From assembly GCA_022315425.1 (NCBI GenBank), contig JAIUPT010000038.1, positions 1,922,001-1,986,000 on the forward strand: 64,000 nt of DNA, written 5' to 3'. Below the pieces are notes generated by a model. The model ran no database searches, had not been told where the DNA came from, and was given only the letters and a program-made list of their open reading frames with translations. This document shows, piece by piece, positions 42,235-53,329 of the stretch. Made by a program: the position numbers and the translations under genes. This DNA is from Pseudevernia furfuracea (lineage: Eukaryota; Ascomycota; Lecanoromycetes; Lecanorales; Parmeliaceae). Position 1 is the stretch's first letter; each line of letters starts with the position of its first letter.

Positions 42235-45200
42235 CTAGCCCACCGCTGGTGCCCTAACGAATCCTGTCAGTCGCTGACTAAAGCCATCCCAGGCTTCATC
42301 GCAGCTTGCAAGTTCATCCGTATCTGCTACCACCATATTTAACAAATCTTCGCGAACCCCCATGTCTGTCATCACTTTCATGAGTCGACGGGCAAAGTTC
42401 GGCTCATTGGTAGCCCAGGACCAAGGCGCCGAGGCAGCGACAATGCTGATTCCGCCCATGCCTTCGACGAAAGACTTCATGACAAGCCTAGCGATAGTCT
42501 GCAGTGTTACCAGACTCTTCGGATTCAATACGTGTCCCGGAGTTTGTCCTTCGACAATTTGGATTGGCCCCTCGGTGTGCACATAATGACTGTCAGGCTG
42601 CACAAGGAGGACGAGATCGCCGGGAGGAGAGAGTGCAACGTGGCGGATGGAGATGTTCCAGTGGTTTGGCACGAGCCCAGATGGAGCTCTGGCTGGGCGG
42701 GGAAGAGCATTGAAGTTGGTGATGAGGTCTTGTGGCCTGTAAGTACCAAGGAATTTCTGCATTTCCTCCCCTGCGATTCCAAGTTGTGGCCCGACCATGG
42801 GAGCCGGTATGCCTCGTGGGGCGCTCTCACGAACTGATGCCTGTTGACGGGGTTAGTGTGTTACAGTTGGCGAAGTCTTCGATCTTGGTCGGCCCTATCG
42901 TGACTAGGAGTACGAAAAACGCAAGGGAGACGTACCAGCTCATTGTTCTCCTCCAATATTTGCATTACTACCCAAGTCAATGTCTGATCGGCGCTATCCT
43001 CAGTGGGTATCCTTGGGTAAGCAGCCTGGACTTGTAGCTCCAGTTGCTGACGAATGGTCTTGAGCAGCTTGGCACATTGCTTGGTCAGAGTGACGTAGTC
43101 GAATTGCAGGCGCTGAGTAACTCGGGGCAGAGTGGCTTCCAACAAGGCAAGAAATTGCAGATTCGTGAGAGGCCTCTTCCACGCATCCCGTTCTTTCCTT
43201 GAGGCTCTCGGCCCCGGGTCCCTAATAAGGCTGTCCAGCTTTACGAGACAGGTCTCCAGGGATGACTTTTTGTCAAAGTATTGGCGAAAGATGCTTGACA
43301 TCTCGATGACCTTCAATTTAGTCCCGTTAGCTCCTTGCCGAAATCGAATCCTATCATTGTTGGTACGGCTTCGAGAATTCCGGGAGAAATTGCTCGTCGA
43401 TAGACCCAAGGCGAGAGCGAAACGAATGAAGAATTCGTAGGCTGATAGAGGAAGATAACCGGCAAACAAAGCGTCCATGTGTAAGTCGATCAGCTCTTCC
43501 ATCTCTGGCCAAGTCTTGGAGATACTGGACGTTTGTTGCAAGGCATTGTAAAGATGCGCGGTAGGCCATATGCTCTTGTGCCAGTTGCAGAGGCTAATGC
43601 CAGAGGCTTCGAAGTCCGTGAGCATACCAAACGACACTAGTCCGCAGTGGATTGGATTCGTTGTAAGCAGGAACTTAAGGTCCTTTGATGGCTGGATCAT
43701 CTTTATGTTTAGCCTTCTTGCGGCCTCCTCATGTTTCGGGTCTACGGGTCCTTCATCTGGTAATGCACCTGCGTCCACCAACTCTTTCCTCAGCAGCCGC
43801 TGAAATTCGGGCTCACCGACATCAGTACCTCCAGGGATCCGGTGTAAAGACATTGATACATTGCTAAATTTTGGGTTCCTGGGAGGCCTTGTCATGGAGG
43901 TTCGTAATCTCTCCGACCCGGAACCCTCAGGTATATCTGCCTGCTGCGGCGAAGGCCCATGCTGTGGTGATATGTCCGGCCTGGGCACTTGGAGAGTATT
44001 TTCGTTGTCGGAAGCACTCATGGCCATCTGGTACTCCTTGAGCTTTGGAAATGCATTTGTAGGAGTATCGAGTATCCAATTCAATGATGTCATTTTGATC
44101 CGCATGACGATGTCGACGTCCCTCTCATGCCACCGCTCGCCAGTACCACCGACATCCCATGCTCCGTTGACTGCTTTCAAGTTCATGATCTTATCAATTT
44201 CATTGGTGGTCTGCAAAAGGTCTTGATGACCTCTTTTCACATCCTCTCCCATGATGTCTTGAATGTCAAGGTAGATTTGAGCTTCAAAAACTAGAGCGAC
44301 ACTGAGAACACCCTCTTTCGTCAGCCTATCAAGGCTTTCGCTGAATTCGTCCTCTAGCGGTGGTGGAGTACATAATTTACTCCCAGCTTCTTTCCATGTA
44401 TTCCATAGCTGCCTATCAATGATAAACCTTGATAGAGTCAAGTCTTCCTGCTCTTTCTTGTCCATCTCCGGTGTCCCAAGCAATTCGGGTCGCGAGATGT
44501 AGCTGAATCTTAAAGGGGGGCAAGTGGTAGGATATGGGAGCTGACAGTCTTTGGGAAGGTCAGCGATGAATGTGAATTTCATCAAGATCCGTGCCGTTGA
44601 AAAATAGATAAAGTCGTCAAAGGGCGTGATTCGCAAACTCTCATTGCTATTCAGACGAGCGTCAGGGCAAATTCCTTGTTGGAAGGCGTCAGCATAAAAG
44701 ACTATGATGGCAATCGAGTCCCAAGATCGTTTTCTATTGAAGAGCTTTGGAGCTTGGGCGATGAGATCTTCCTCAGCTTGCCGGACCAGTTCGAAGGCAG
44801 CGTTCGTTGTTATAGCCGCTGTGTGAAGGTCACATTTCCTGGCTTTGTACTTGCGCCAGAGCTCATCGACGAATTTTTGTGTGCGATGAAGGTCCTCGAA
44901 GAAACCTAATGAGAATTAGCCTTGCCAACTGAGAAGTGGAGCGACACGGACAGAAGATAATGAATGCCAACTCCTCATCAAATTCGTCTGCGTCTTCTAG
45001 TTCGTACACGGCAATCACGGGTTCGCCTTTCGAGGCATCTGTCTTTTGCGCTACATTCACAGCAGCAGCTACCTCAGAAACCTCCGAAGGGTCGACATCC
45101 AGGCTTTCTTCCACTTTCAGCGCTGCGAAGCGGTTTGTAACGCTAGCAGTTCCTTTAAGCGGGGGTCCGTCTTGCTCCCGACACTTTTGGGCAGATCCTT

Positions 45201-45762
45201 CGGCTTCTACACAAGGCTCCAGTATCTTCAGGGATTGTTTCAGGATTTCGATAAAGTGAATATGCTGCTTGTCAGCATACTTGTTACGCACATCAGACTT
45301 CTGAAACCATTCAGAGCATCTTTGACGGGCTCGGATAGCGCGCTCGACAACATTTCGGAGGCTTGCGGGCATCTGAATGCGTGATTTCACGCGAGACTGT
45401 GTAACAGCCTCTGCTTGACGAAGCAACTCTTCTGTGGTGATGGTGTACTTGACGGTGGACGGCGCCTGTGATTCTGAAGTGTCGACATTTGGTTGCTTTG
45501 CTTTGTCGGCGCCATCCTTGGCGGCTTTCCGCTCCTTGCCTTTCAGGCGACGGGTCGGTGGCAGAGCCGATTTAGGAATTGCTGCCTGTGGGATCCCAAT
45601 CGGCGTCGGAGGCTTTATGGCCCCGGGTTGCTCGGAGTGTCCACGCTTCGTCGCTTTTGGCATGTAGCCACACGAGGCGGCCGCCTTTGCAAGCCATGTT
45701 GTGAAGAGGGCAGTGTCCTGCTTGTATCTCTCGTAAGAGCCAGCCAGGAAGTCTGGAAGCAT
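42235..45762 (-). CDS. DUF6604 domain protein, 1128 residues
   Basis: Minus-strand exons 45762-44952, 44905-42936 and 42840-42235 give 1128 residues. Introns are 46 bases (gtccgt...attag) and 95 bases (gtacgt...aacag). The start MLPDFLAGSYERYKQDTALF followed by TTWLAKAAASCGY, the basic linker RRLKGKERKAAK, the TVKYTITTEELLRQAEAV block, RARQRCSEWFQK and HIHFIEILKQSLKILEP are the features of DUF6604, a domain at the N-terminus of many large Pezizomycotina proteins. The acidic ELEDADEFDEEL segment then leads across intron 1 to FFEDLHRTQKFVDELWRKYK. The remainder is helical with no recognised catalytic motif, and includes WHKSIWPTAHLYNALQQT. Function is unknown for the family. The frame is complete and compact, so the gene appears functional. 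Confidence 0.88.
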
Positions 45763-47453
45763 ATTGGAAAGAGTGCTGCGAGAGTAAAACGTTGAGCACC
45801 TTCACAACTTAAGGAGTTGGCGCGTGTGGATCCTCAAAGTACGTAATTGGTTCGGATATCGCCATTCGCCCGTGCTCAATGGCTCGACCCCACTTAATAA
45901 GCCAGCGAGTGGTCCCGGGCGGTCAGATCTTGAAAATACAGGCCGGCTGGTCTTACACTAAATCGGATAACTGTCAAGGGAATGGGACTGGAAGTCATAT
46001 ATCCATGTGTGATGGAAAAAGATGCAGTCTTCTATGTGCCTGCAGGGCATATATGTACGGCGCCAAGCCGCGCTAGCCTGATTGGGTGGAGTGCCCTGAG
46101 GATGTCTTGGCGTACAGTGACAATAACTTAAATCAAAGACCGGTCGAGGTTTTTTAAATATCTTTGCGACTCCGCCCTTATTACCCTTCTTCATCTTTCG
46201 TTGTCATCGCTGCTGAATCTAAGAACCTCTATCTTTTCATGATTCGCATTATTTTTATTTATAATGGCGCAATCGTCTCCTATCTCTTATCGTCGTCCTC
46301 GTTTTTAACGTTCTCGCTCTTAATCATATTTTTGACTCAAGATCTCGATGTTAATAAAAAATTCATCGTTATTAGATTGTACTTCTTAAAAAGATATCGT
46401 TGTTTTTACTTTTCGAGAATCTCGTTCTTATAAAGATAGATTACAACGTTATTACACTTACTTTTCTTCTAATTTTAATTATTTTTTAAGAAATGAATTA
46501 TATACTAGGCTTTCAACTTTTCAGTCTTATACGACTTAAAGATAATGCATATATTTTACACGATTGAAGACTTTAGCGCAGCAATCGAAATTATTCCAGT
46601 CACAATTCTTTCAAGTTACGTTATAGTATTGAGGTATTCGAAGACATACTGCTCGGATGCGTGCACGAAGGCTGTCACGGACGCTGTCAATGTGGCTGGA
46701 ATATATGACTCCCTACTTCCCGTATTTCGCTGAAGCCCCTCCAATCCACTGACATGATGCTGCAGGACCGCATATGATGCAGATCAGCCGTTTGCTGATT
46801 TGTCGAACACGGCCATGATGCTGCCGATTTTTGACCGAGGAAATGTCGGGATCAGGCGCCGACATATGCAAGAGTTGATGTTGTCGAAGGATTATGATGC
46901 TTGGGCGTCAACTTACGGTCCTGCGAAATGAGATTGCATGAGTGATGTGAGGACCTACACAATATATAGAGCTCTTATCATTTTACTAGACGGCAGTGAA
47001 GAAAGCTATAAAATCAGAGTATAGAATGAAACATAAAACAATACCATCCTCTTATATGTGCGATAACTTTACTATGAACATAAGGCAATGAGAAGATAGG
47101 GGCTAGGTGGGAGACATGGATAAGATTAGAAATGAAGATAAGGTATGTTTGAATAGACTGACAGGGATGATTCATGAGTTTGTAATCAGCACGCTAACGT
47201 GATCATCATAACAGATAGCGTCATGTTCACATGCTGACCATGGATCCCTCGAGCTTTTCAATACCATTCCTCAAACACTACCATCAACTTCTTACTAACT
47301 TGACTCACGGCAGTGCAACCACAACGAGTTGATACGAAATATCTTCAAGTCACAACATCATCTAAGGGTTCCAAGTTCGATTTAAAAGTGGTAGTTAATC
47401 GGTTCGTACTGCGGAGTCTGCAGCATCGCACTGCCTCCACTTGATTGTACCCC
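45763..47453. other. intergenic with RIP-like AT-rich core
   Basis: No gene is supported. The central part at about 46130-46560 has the RIP-like composition described separately. A duplicated CATGATGCTGC motif occurs at 46752 and 46813. The small hydrophobic frames at 46164-46433 and 46545-46733 reflect base composition. Confidence 0.45.
46130..46560. repeat. RIP-like mutated stretch, likely dead repeat
   Basis: The bases are strongly TA-rich, and CA/TG dinucleotides are scarce while CG dinucleotides are retained (ATCGTCGTCCTCG, AACGTTCTCGCTC). That combination is the mark of repeat-induced point mutation, which converts CA to TA. No terminal repeats or coding relics are recognisable, so the parent element cannot be named. 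Confidence 0.55.
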
Positions 47454-48146
47454 TTACCATCCGCACTTCATCTCAAACTGCCAACTCCCCTTTTTCTGCT
47501 CATAGAGCTCCCAAAACTTGGTCGCAATATTCGACGGATTAGTCACCTTCTCCTCCGGCGTCACCTGTCCACCCACCGTCACCAACGCCACGTGCACTAC
47601 ACCCTCATTCTCCGCCGCGAGCAACTTGACCAAGTTCGCCTGCGCCGCCTTAGCCATGGACAGAGAGAACACGGGCGCAGATGGCTGGTGGATGAGTGGT
47701 CAGGACGTCACGAAGAGTGCGGGGTGAGCGTCCGGACGAGACTTGGCCAATGCCTGCAAATGCGGTACGAGGACACTGGCGGTCGTGCAGAGTCCTAAGT
47801 TGGGAATCTTGAAATCCTCGAGAATGTCGGCGGGGGTGTATTGCCCCAGCGTGCCGGAGTTGATGCGGGCGGCGTTGTAGACAACTACTTCGGGGGCGCC
47901 TACTTCGGACACGGCTTTTTCGAAGGCAGCGGTGAGGCCAGCATGGTCGGTCACGTCTGCCGCATACGTGTGTATGGATGCGGAGGTGGCGGCGGAGGTG
48001 ATGAAGGAGGCATCACGGGTGAGGTTGGAGGTAGAGCGGGAGAAGAGAGCGACGTGGGTGAAGCGGTGCGTGGCGAAAAGGCGGGCGACGTGGGAGCCGA
48101 TCATGGGTCCGGAGCCGACGATATAGATGGGTCCTGGGGGTGCCAT
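47454..48146 (-). pseudogene. short-chain dehydrogenase/reductase with in-frame TGA
   Basis: A single-exon NAD(P)-binding Rossmann protein of about 230 codons. The start MAPPGPIYIVGSGPMIGSHV at 48146 has the GxGxxIG nucleotide motif; the upstream codons in the same frame to 48212 are probably leader. Then come VALFSRSTSNL, YAADVTDHAGL and VVVYNAARIN (NAA motif). After HPALFVTS the frame reads TGA at 47702-47700 and resumes in the same frame as PLIHQPSAPVFSLSMAKAAQ to the natural stop. The stop replaces what is probably a Trp codon. Related fungal enzymes have a hydrophobic FSLSxxKAAQ segment in place of the classical YxxxK. Splicing out a 27-base segment around the TGA would keep the frame but is too short for a normal intron. 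A recent nonsense mutation or base error is likeliest. Confidence 0.72.
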
Positions 48147-49185
48147 GATAACGGAATTAAAGAGGTAGTTATACAGAGCGCTGGTACAGATGCTGTGATA
48201 TGATTTATACAATAACAGACAAAAAGCAGATAAGTCAAGAAAGCATAATGCAGGTTAGGCGTATCAAAGCAAGAGGGGAGTTGTATTATAATAGCGTACG
48301 AGGAATTCTAGTTTTCACCGAACACCACAAGGTTAAGGTACTGTTGGAATTGCACTACTCAGCCCTATCGCTTATATAGAGTCGGATTTTTTTGTAGCAG
48401 GAAATCATCCGTCACCAATATTTCCAACAGTTACTTTATGGAGAGATAGCACGGGATAGCAGCGCAGCTATAAGACACCCGCTCCACACAATGATTACTG
48501 GGCTTACAGCTCTTGTAGGGGTGGAAAGAAAGCTCCCCCTGTCCTCCCCGAATTTCAGTATATACTATCAGGATTCAAATTCAGATACGCTCCGCATGTG
48601 CTCGCCCTACTCCCGCCGAACTTTGCTTCCCAGAGGATTTAACACTCACTCCCTTTCATATAGTTCGACACGACTTTTCAGAAACAATTAACAATTGTGT
48701 GAGACAATTTCTTGATGCATGTCCAATTTGCTTTGTTCCAAGACAATCTTGCAGGAAGAGATCTACTATCTAAAAAGAACTCTCCGGAGGCGATGCATGC
48801 GTATTCCACGCTCATCAATTTCTATTACAGAAAAATTGCGGAGGCGGACGTCCAAGGTCTTGATTTACCCTCTATGCCGTAGCGCAGTCACTCTACTTTT
48901 GCTCCAGAGAACACAATGACTGTGAGGTGACCACTTCTACGCAGCGTAACAAATTTGTAGAGTAAAAATTACGCTGAAGTTTCTGACTACGAAATTCTAG
49001 GTAACTAGCGATTGCGATGTGGAAAGTTTTATCGCATCCACTTTTACACCCATGATCATATGATACTCTGTGAGCCTCATATTGCTATCTGTTCCTGACC
49101 ACTTGCCCGTCAGACTGCCGACGAGGTCGGAGGAGGAGCATCTCCTAGCTATTCGTAAGAATAATGAGGTGTTGCCAAGCAAGCA
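48147..49185. other. intergenic, no supported gene
   Basis: No frame here has recognisable features. It contains the promoter of the dehydrogenase gene on one side and the 3' flank of the expansin-like gene on the other. Confidence 0.4.
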
Positions 49186-50805
49186 TCACAATGCTCCGGC
49201 ATCCTCAGAATCGCAATCATCACTCGAGTCATCTTCGTCCTGCCCAGAAACAGTGACGTCACTCGAGGGCGAATTCACAGGCTCTGAAACAGTACTACTA
49301 CTGACCACAGCAACGAGCGTTGTAGGTGATGGAGGTAGAGGTAGAGGCACAGACGAAGGTGTTGAGGAAGACTGACTCGCAGTGGAGTTCGACGAGGTAT
49401 CGGCAGCGTTGGACCCGGCATTGGATCCACCATTTGTACCTCCATTAACAATAATAGCTCCTGCCTTCGGTCCATCATGTCCACTTGATAGCTTGTATTT
49501 AGCCACCTTAGTACCACTCCAACTCCAATTTCCGCTCCCTCTCGATCCACTGGCAAGGTTCAATGATCCACCCGCAGAGCTGGAAGATGGATCGCTCGCA
49601 GAATTTGACGACGAATCGCTTCCGGAGTTGGAAGACGAATCACTTGCAGCGTTTGATGATGAATCACTTCCAGAGCTTGAAGATGAACCACTCCCAGAGC
49701 TAGACGACGAATCGCTTCCAGAGCTAGATGATGAATCACTCCCAGAGCTAGACGACGAATCACTCCCAGAGCTAGACGACGAATCGCTTCCAGAGCTAGA
49801 CGACGAATCGCTTCCAGAGCTAGATGATGAATCGCTTCCAGAGCTCGACGATGATCCACTGGCAGATGAAGACGAGGAGTCACTTCCAGAGCTCGCTGAA
49901 GAAGAGCCTCCAGAGGTCGAAGACGAATCACTGCCAGAAGATGATGATGCCCCACTGCTAGAGCTTGACGATGAGTCACTTCCCGAGCTCGACGATCCAG
50001 AGCTTGATGACGAGCTCGATGACGAGCTCGACGACGCACTCCACGAGCCATCCAAACCCCCCAACCCGGACCCATACGACCCATCATCCAACGCCGAGCA
50101 ATCCGGCAACAACTGCGCCAACCCAACCACCACCCCCGGCCCCACCGCTCCAAAGAACTGCCCCGTAACCCCACTCTCAGCACAGAGATCAATATGCATC
50201 TCCTTCCCGTACCCCGTGTTGACCGGATGCGCCTCCGTCTGATCACAATATCCGGCATCGGTGCACTGGTCGTTGATCTTCACCACCACACTCGTTCCCA
50301 CGGAACGCCCGTTGGACGGGTACCAATCACTTTGAGGCGTGATGTGCCAGCATTGGCCGCAGCCTTTCCCGACGCCGGAGACTATGCTGGCGGCGCTGCA
50401 GTCGACGGCGTCGCCGCCGAGATTGGTGCAGCCGGCGTAGGTGAGGTTGTTGGAGGCGGCGAAACCGGCGCCGCTGGATAATGGTTTCGGTGTCAGTTAT
50501 CGGTTGTGTGGGTTGTGGGGGTGAATGGAGGCTCGGAAGAATTCTACAGAGTAAACCCTCTCAAGAGATTTCTCAAGATTCAAGTTTTGATCCAAAGGGG
50601 AACATAGGAACTCCGGAAATACGTACTGGTAGCCGGCTGCGGAGGGGCCACAGGCGACGGTGGGGCCGCAGCTGGGGTTCCAGGTGAAAGAGGAGGTGAG
50701 GATGGGGTTGGAGTTCGACTGGGCGGTTGTGGGAGTGAGGGTGGTGGTGAAGAGGAGGAGAAGGGTTGGGAGGGATGAATACGTTGAGAGGGAGAAGGGG
50801 TGCAT
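49186..50805 (-). CDS. secreted expansin-like protein with long serine-rich tail
   Basis: Exons 50805-50627 and 50473-49186 (intron 153 bases) give 488 residues. A signal peptide (MHPFSLSTYSSLPTLLLLFT, cleavage probably after TAQS) leads into a cysteine-rich domain: FTWNPSCGPTVACGPSAAGY, GAGFAASNNLTYAGCTNLGG, GKGCGQCWHITP, TSVVVKINDQC, then GKEMHIDLCAESGVTGQFF. This resembles the double-psi beta-barrel (EG45/RlpA-like) domain of expansins and loosenins, which loosen polysaccharides without classical hydrolysis. From about residue 175 the protein becomes a long Ser/Gly/Asp stretch of GSDSSSSS units, probably O-glycosylated. A second small globular patch with GNWSWSGTKVAKYKLSSGH follows, then a Pro/Ser/Asp-rich end (QDEDDSSDDCDSEDAGAL) without a hydrophobic GPI tail. 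Likely a wall-associated secreted protein. Confidence 0.78.
49600..50040 (-). repeat. 24-bp coding minisatellite (GSDSSSSS units)
   Basis: On the plus strand the unit is close to CCAGAGCTAGACGACGAATC plus GCTT, repeated in near-perfect register across the middle of the array and more diverged at the ends. It encodes GSDSSSSS on the minus strand. Because the unit is a multiple of three, all frames stay open, which explains the long antisense frame. Confidence 0.9.
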
Positions 50806-52784
50806 TTTGTAGCGTGGGTGGGACGAAGGACCAGCTTTATACGTATGTGTATAAAAGAATGTGGGATCCTAGCCAGAGGATCGAGTAGAAAGGAATGACT
50901 GACTTGTCCGTCAAGGAAAATCAAGTTCGCAGCAACGGGCGTGCAAGGTCAAGCGAGCGGTGCGAGAAGCCTCTCTGTATATCATATCATTATTTTTCCG
51001 CGAAAGACGATAATCTTGCGATCTACCCCGCACGCGGCAGATTGGATCTCAGAAGGATCATTACAGGATCACAATTATTGCGTTGTAGGGGAATATCTGC
51101 AGATGTGCGGCACAATTTGACTTGCCCGCCTTTGGCAGCTGCAAAATCCTCGAAACGTTGCGTGTTTCTGAAGTCATGGCGCCTCGGGCGAGGCATCCCA
51201 TTAAAGCATATTGATGTTTAGCTCTTCCCCCTTGGGGGTTCCAGAATTCCGTGGGCGTCAACCCAGCCGCTGAGTCGTCCGTTTGAAAAGAACGTCTTCT
51301 ATCCAGCTCAGCGGCAATGTCGAACTCCTTCATGACATGGAATAATGTGTCGTTTAGCAACGAAGGTGTTGGGGAACAACCAGATCATTCTTGGCGGCCG
51401 AGTAAGCAGATTGCGAAAGTGCGATGTCAAGTATGCGGTCTCGCGTTGGTGTTTCAAAATGTTTCAATTTGCCGCCCCAAAGATCTGGTGTTTCTCTAAG
51501 CGCCGGGACCAGTTGAAACATGTCCAGATCGTGGAGGATGTGGAGCTGTGATAACAAGGATGTCTGCGAGATGTAAGTTGATGAATGATGAATGATGACG
51601 GAAGAGGTCAGATGAGAATGGAGCACCAGCGAAATTCAACTCGTATTGCTATTGGCTTGATTTCACCGCGGCTCGGTGTTTCATGACTTAGGCAAATCCG
51701 CGAATCGTTTGATTGTTCTCTGAATTCTTCGCTTGCATGAGTGCATCATCCATATTCAAAGTCTTTGTCGTCATGATTCGGCATTACAGTAGCGTGGACG
51801 AGGAGCAAAGAAACAAAACATGCCACCCGTCAGCGGTCAGGTACTCGAACAATCTCTCTTCTTGGCACGCTCAAAAGTCGAAATCATACTGCACTAAAAC
51901 AGTATCTTCTCTTTGGCCATAGTAGTTTTTCACTCCCTTTGCCTGAAAACTATCATCATTTGGAGCCTGAGCAATTCCTGCTAGGTGCAAAGTCGGACGG
52001 TACATCATCTCGGGCTGCCTCTGAGCATAGTGCAGTTCCCTCCGTCTCCAAGATTCGATATGCTGTCAAATGCATTGGCTTCTGACCGTGGAACAAATGC
52101 TATTTGACATCAAAGTTGACCTGGGCCGCCGCTATTTCTCCACGTGGTGGTGGTGGTGTGAAGGGCATCCTACTTATAGAGTGGACAAGGTAGATCGTGC
52201 AGCATGATTCCATAATGTGTCGTTAGAGACTCTCCATGCACTTGTGTCAATGGAAGATGTCGCTCCAACTTAGAACGGACACCATCAGTCAACTCACGCC
52301 ATAGTCTCTGGCAGTCCGTCATATGTCGGTGCGAAACGAAACGTCCTGGGCAGGGACAGGCATGTGGTGCGTGGTTGCTGCCCAGCTTTCGTGGTCTTCA
52401 AACACGCTGCCAACCTTACTGTTGTGTCCGCTGTCCTTAGACTGAACTGCAGACGGGCCCGTTGCCAGCCCGATTTCTTCTTAGCAAGTTTGCTTTGTTT
52501 CTTCTCATAGCGAAAATTACTTCAAGGTTTTCGTCTCCGGATATGCCTTGTTTCATCTTAACTCACATCTGCTCCGGCATCGATATTTCTGCCCGTACGC
52601 CAGAGAGCTTCGTTTCGGGAAGCCTGCCTCCACCCGTGCCTTGCTTTGCCCTTTTAAACATCCTTTGCCCCTTCAATATTTTACCATTCTTGTCAGACAC
52701 GACTCTGCCTCTTTTTTTCTTGAAGATCAAAACCCTGTGTGTAACTTGTACAGGCCGTGTCCACCCACATATCATCGAGGAAGG
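50806..52784. other. intergenic with possible decayed coding patch
   Basis: No gene is supported. Minus-strand pieces at about 51560-51060 read LRETPDLWGGKLKHFETPTR, then KEFDIAAELDRRRSFQ and LTPTEFWNPQGGR in differing frames, like a dead gene of unknown kind. The right end is the promoter of the gene at 52785. Confidence 0.35.
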
Positions 52785-53329
52785 ATGACTACGTCGTTCT
52801 GGGACAGAATACCATCAAGGCTGGCCGACGACCTAGCTATTCTAAGACCATCTATTGCAGCCAAGGTTCATACACTACATTCAGAAAAACCCTCGGCACA
52901 TTGCTAACACTCCGCCTCCAACAGTACGCCAAATACTTCGCGGCACAACCACTGGAGCCGAATTTGCGATACGTCTACGAGGACGGATCGTGGAACCATT
53001 GGGATGAAATACTCCTCGCCCAAGGATTCCCGCGCATCATCGTTTTCCGACCTCGGCCCCAAAAGGAGAAATCCATGCTCGTAAAAGTGTTCAGTCGGAA
53101 GACAGGACTGTTGTGGGATGTTTTTTTCACGCCGGAAACGATACCTTGGGGAAGTTTCGAGGGCTTGGGACCGTGCTTTACGGGCTTGATACCGGCCGGT
53201 TGCGAATGCTGTACGATTGATGTCGAGTTCAAGATTTTTCAGGAGCCCAACGCGATTACTAGTATCAGGTACAGTGTGCCTCCCATTGGATCGGAAGGGA
53301 GAGACATTGTTGCTAGGGAAATGCATTGA
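52785..53329 (+). CDS. hypothetical 161-residue protein
   Basis: Two exons, 52785-52865 and 52925-53329, give 161 residues. The 59-base intron (gttcat...aacag) has a GCTAACA branch site and splits AAK and YAKYFAAQPL in phase 0. The protein begins MTTSFWDRIPSRLADDLAIL, has RYVYEDGSWNHWDEILLAQG, a basic patch FRPRPQKEKSMLVKVFSRKT, an aromatic loop FFTPETIPWGSFEGLG and a CxCC cluster in GLIPAGCECCTIDVEFKIF. There is no signal peptide or membrane helix. Hydrophobic and charged residues alternate like a compact beta-rich domain. I recognise no family. A longer unspliced frame starting upstream at 52757 is less likely because it lacks this N-terminal fit. Confidence 0.6.

Noticed and set aside
46164..46433. 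Hydrophobic plus-strand frame, possible membrane protein
   Set aside because: It lies inside the RIP-like AT-rich stretch, where base composition alone yields Leu/Ile/Phe-rich frames.
47674..47724. Very short intron removing the TGA in the dehydrogenase gene
   Set aside because: The only GT-AG pair that keeps the frame is 27 bases, well below the size of every other intron read in this window.
49382..50242. Long plus-strand frame rich in ELDDESLPELDDE repeats
   Set aside because: It is the antisense shadow of the 24-bp serine-rich repeat; a repeat length divisible by three keeps every frame open.
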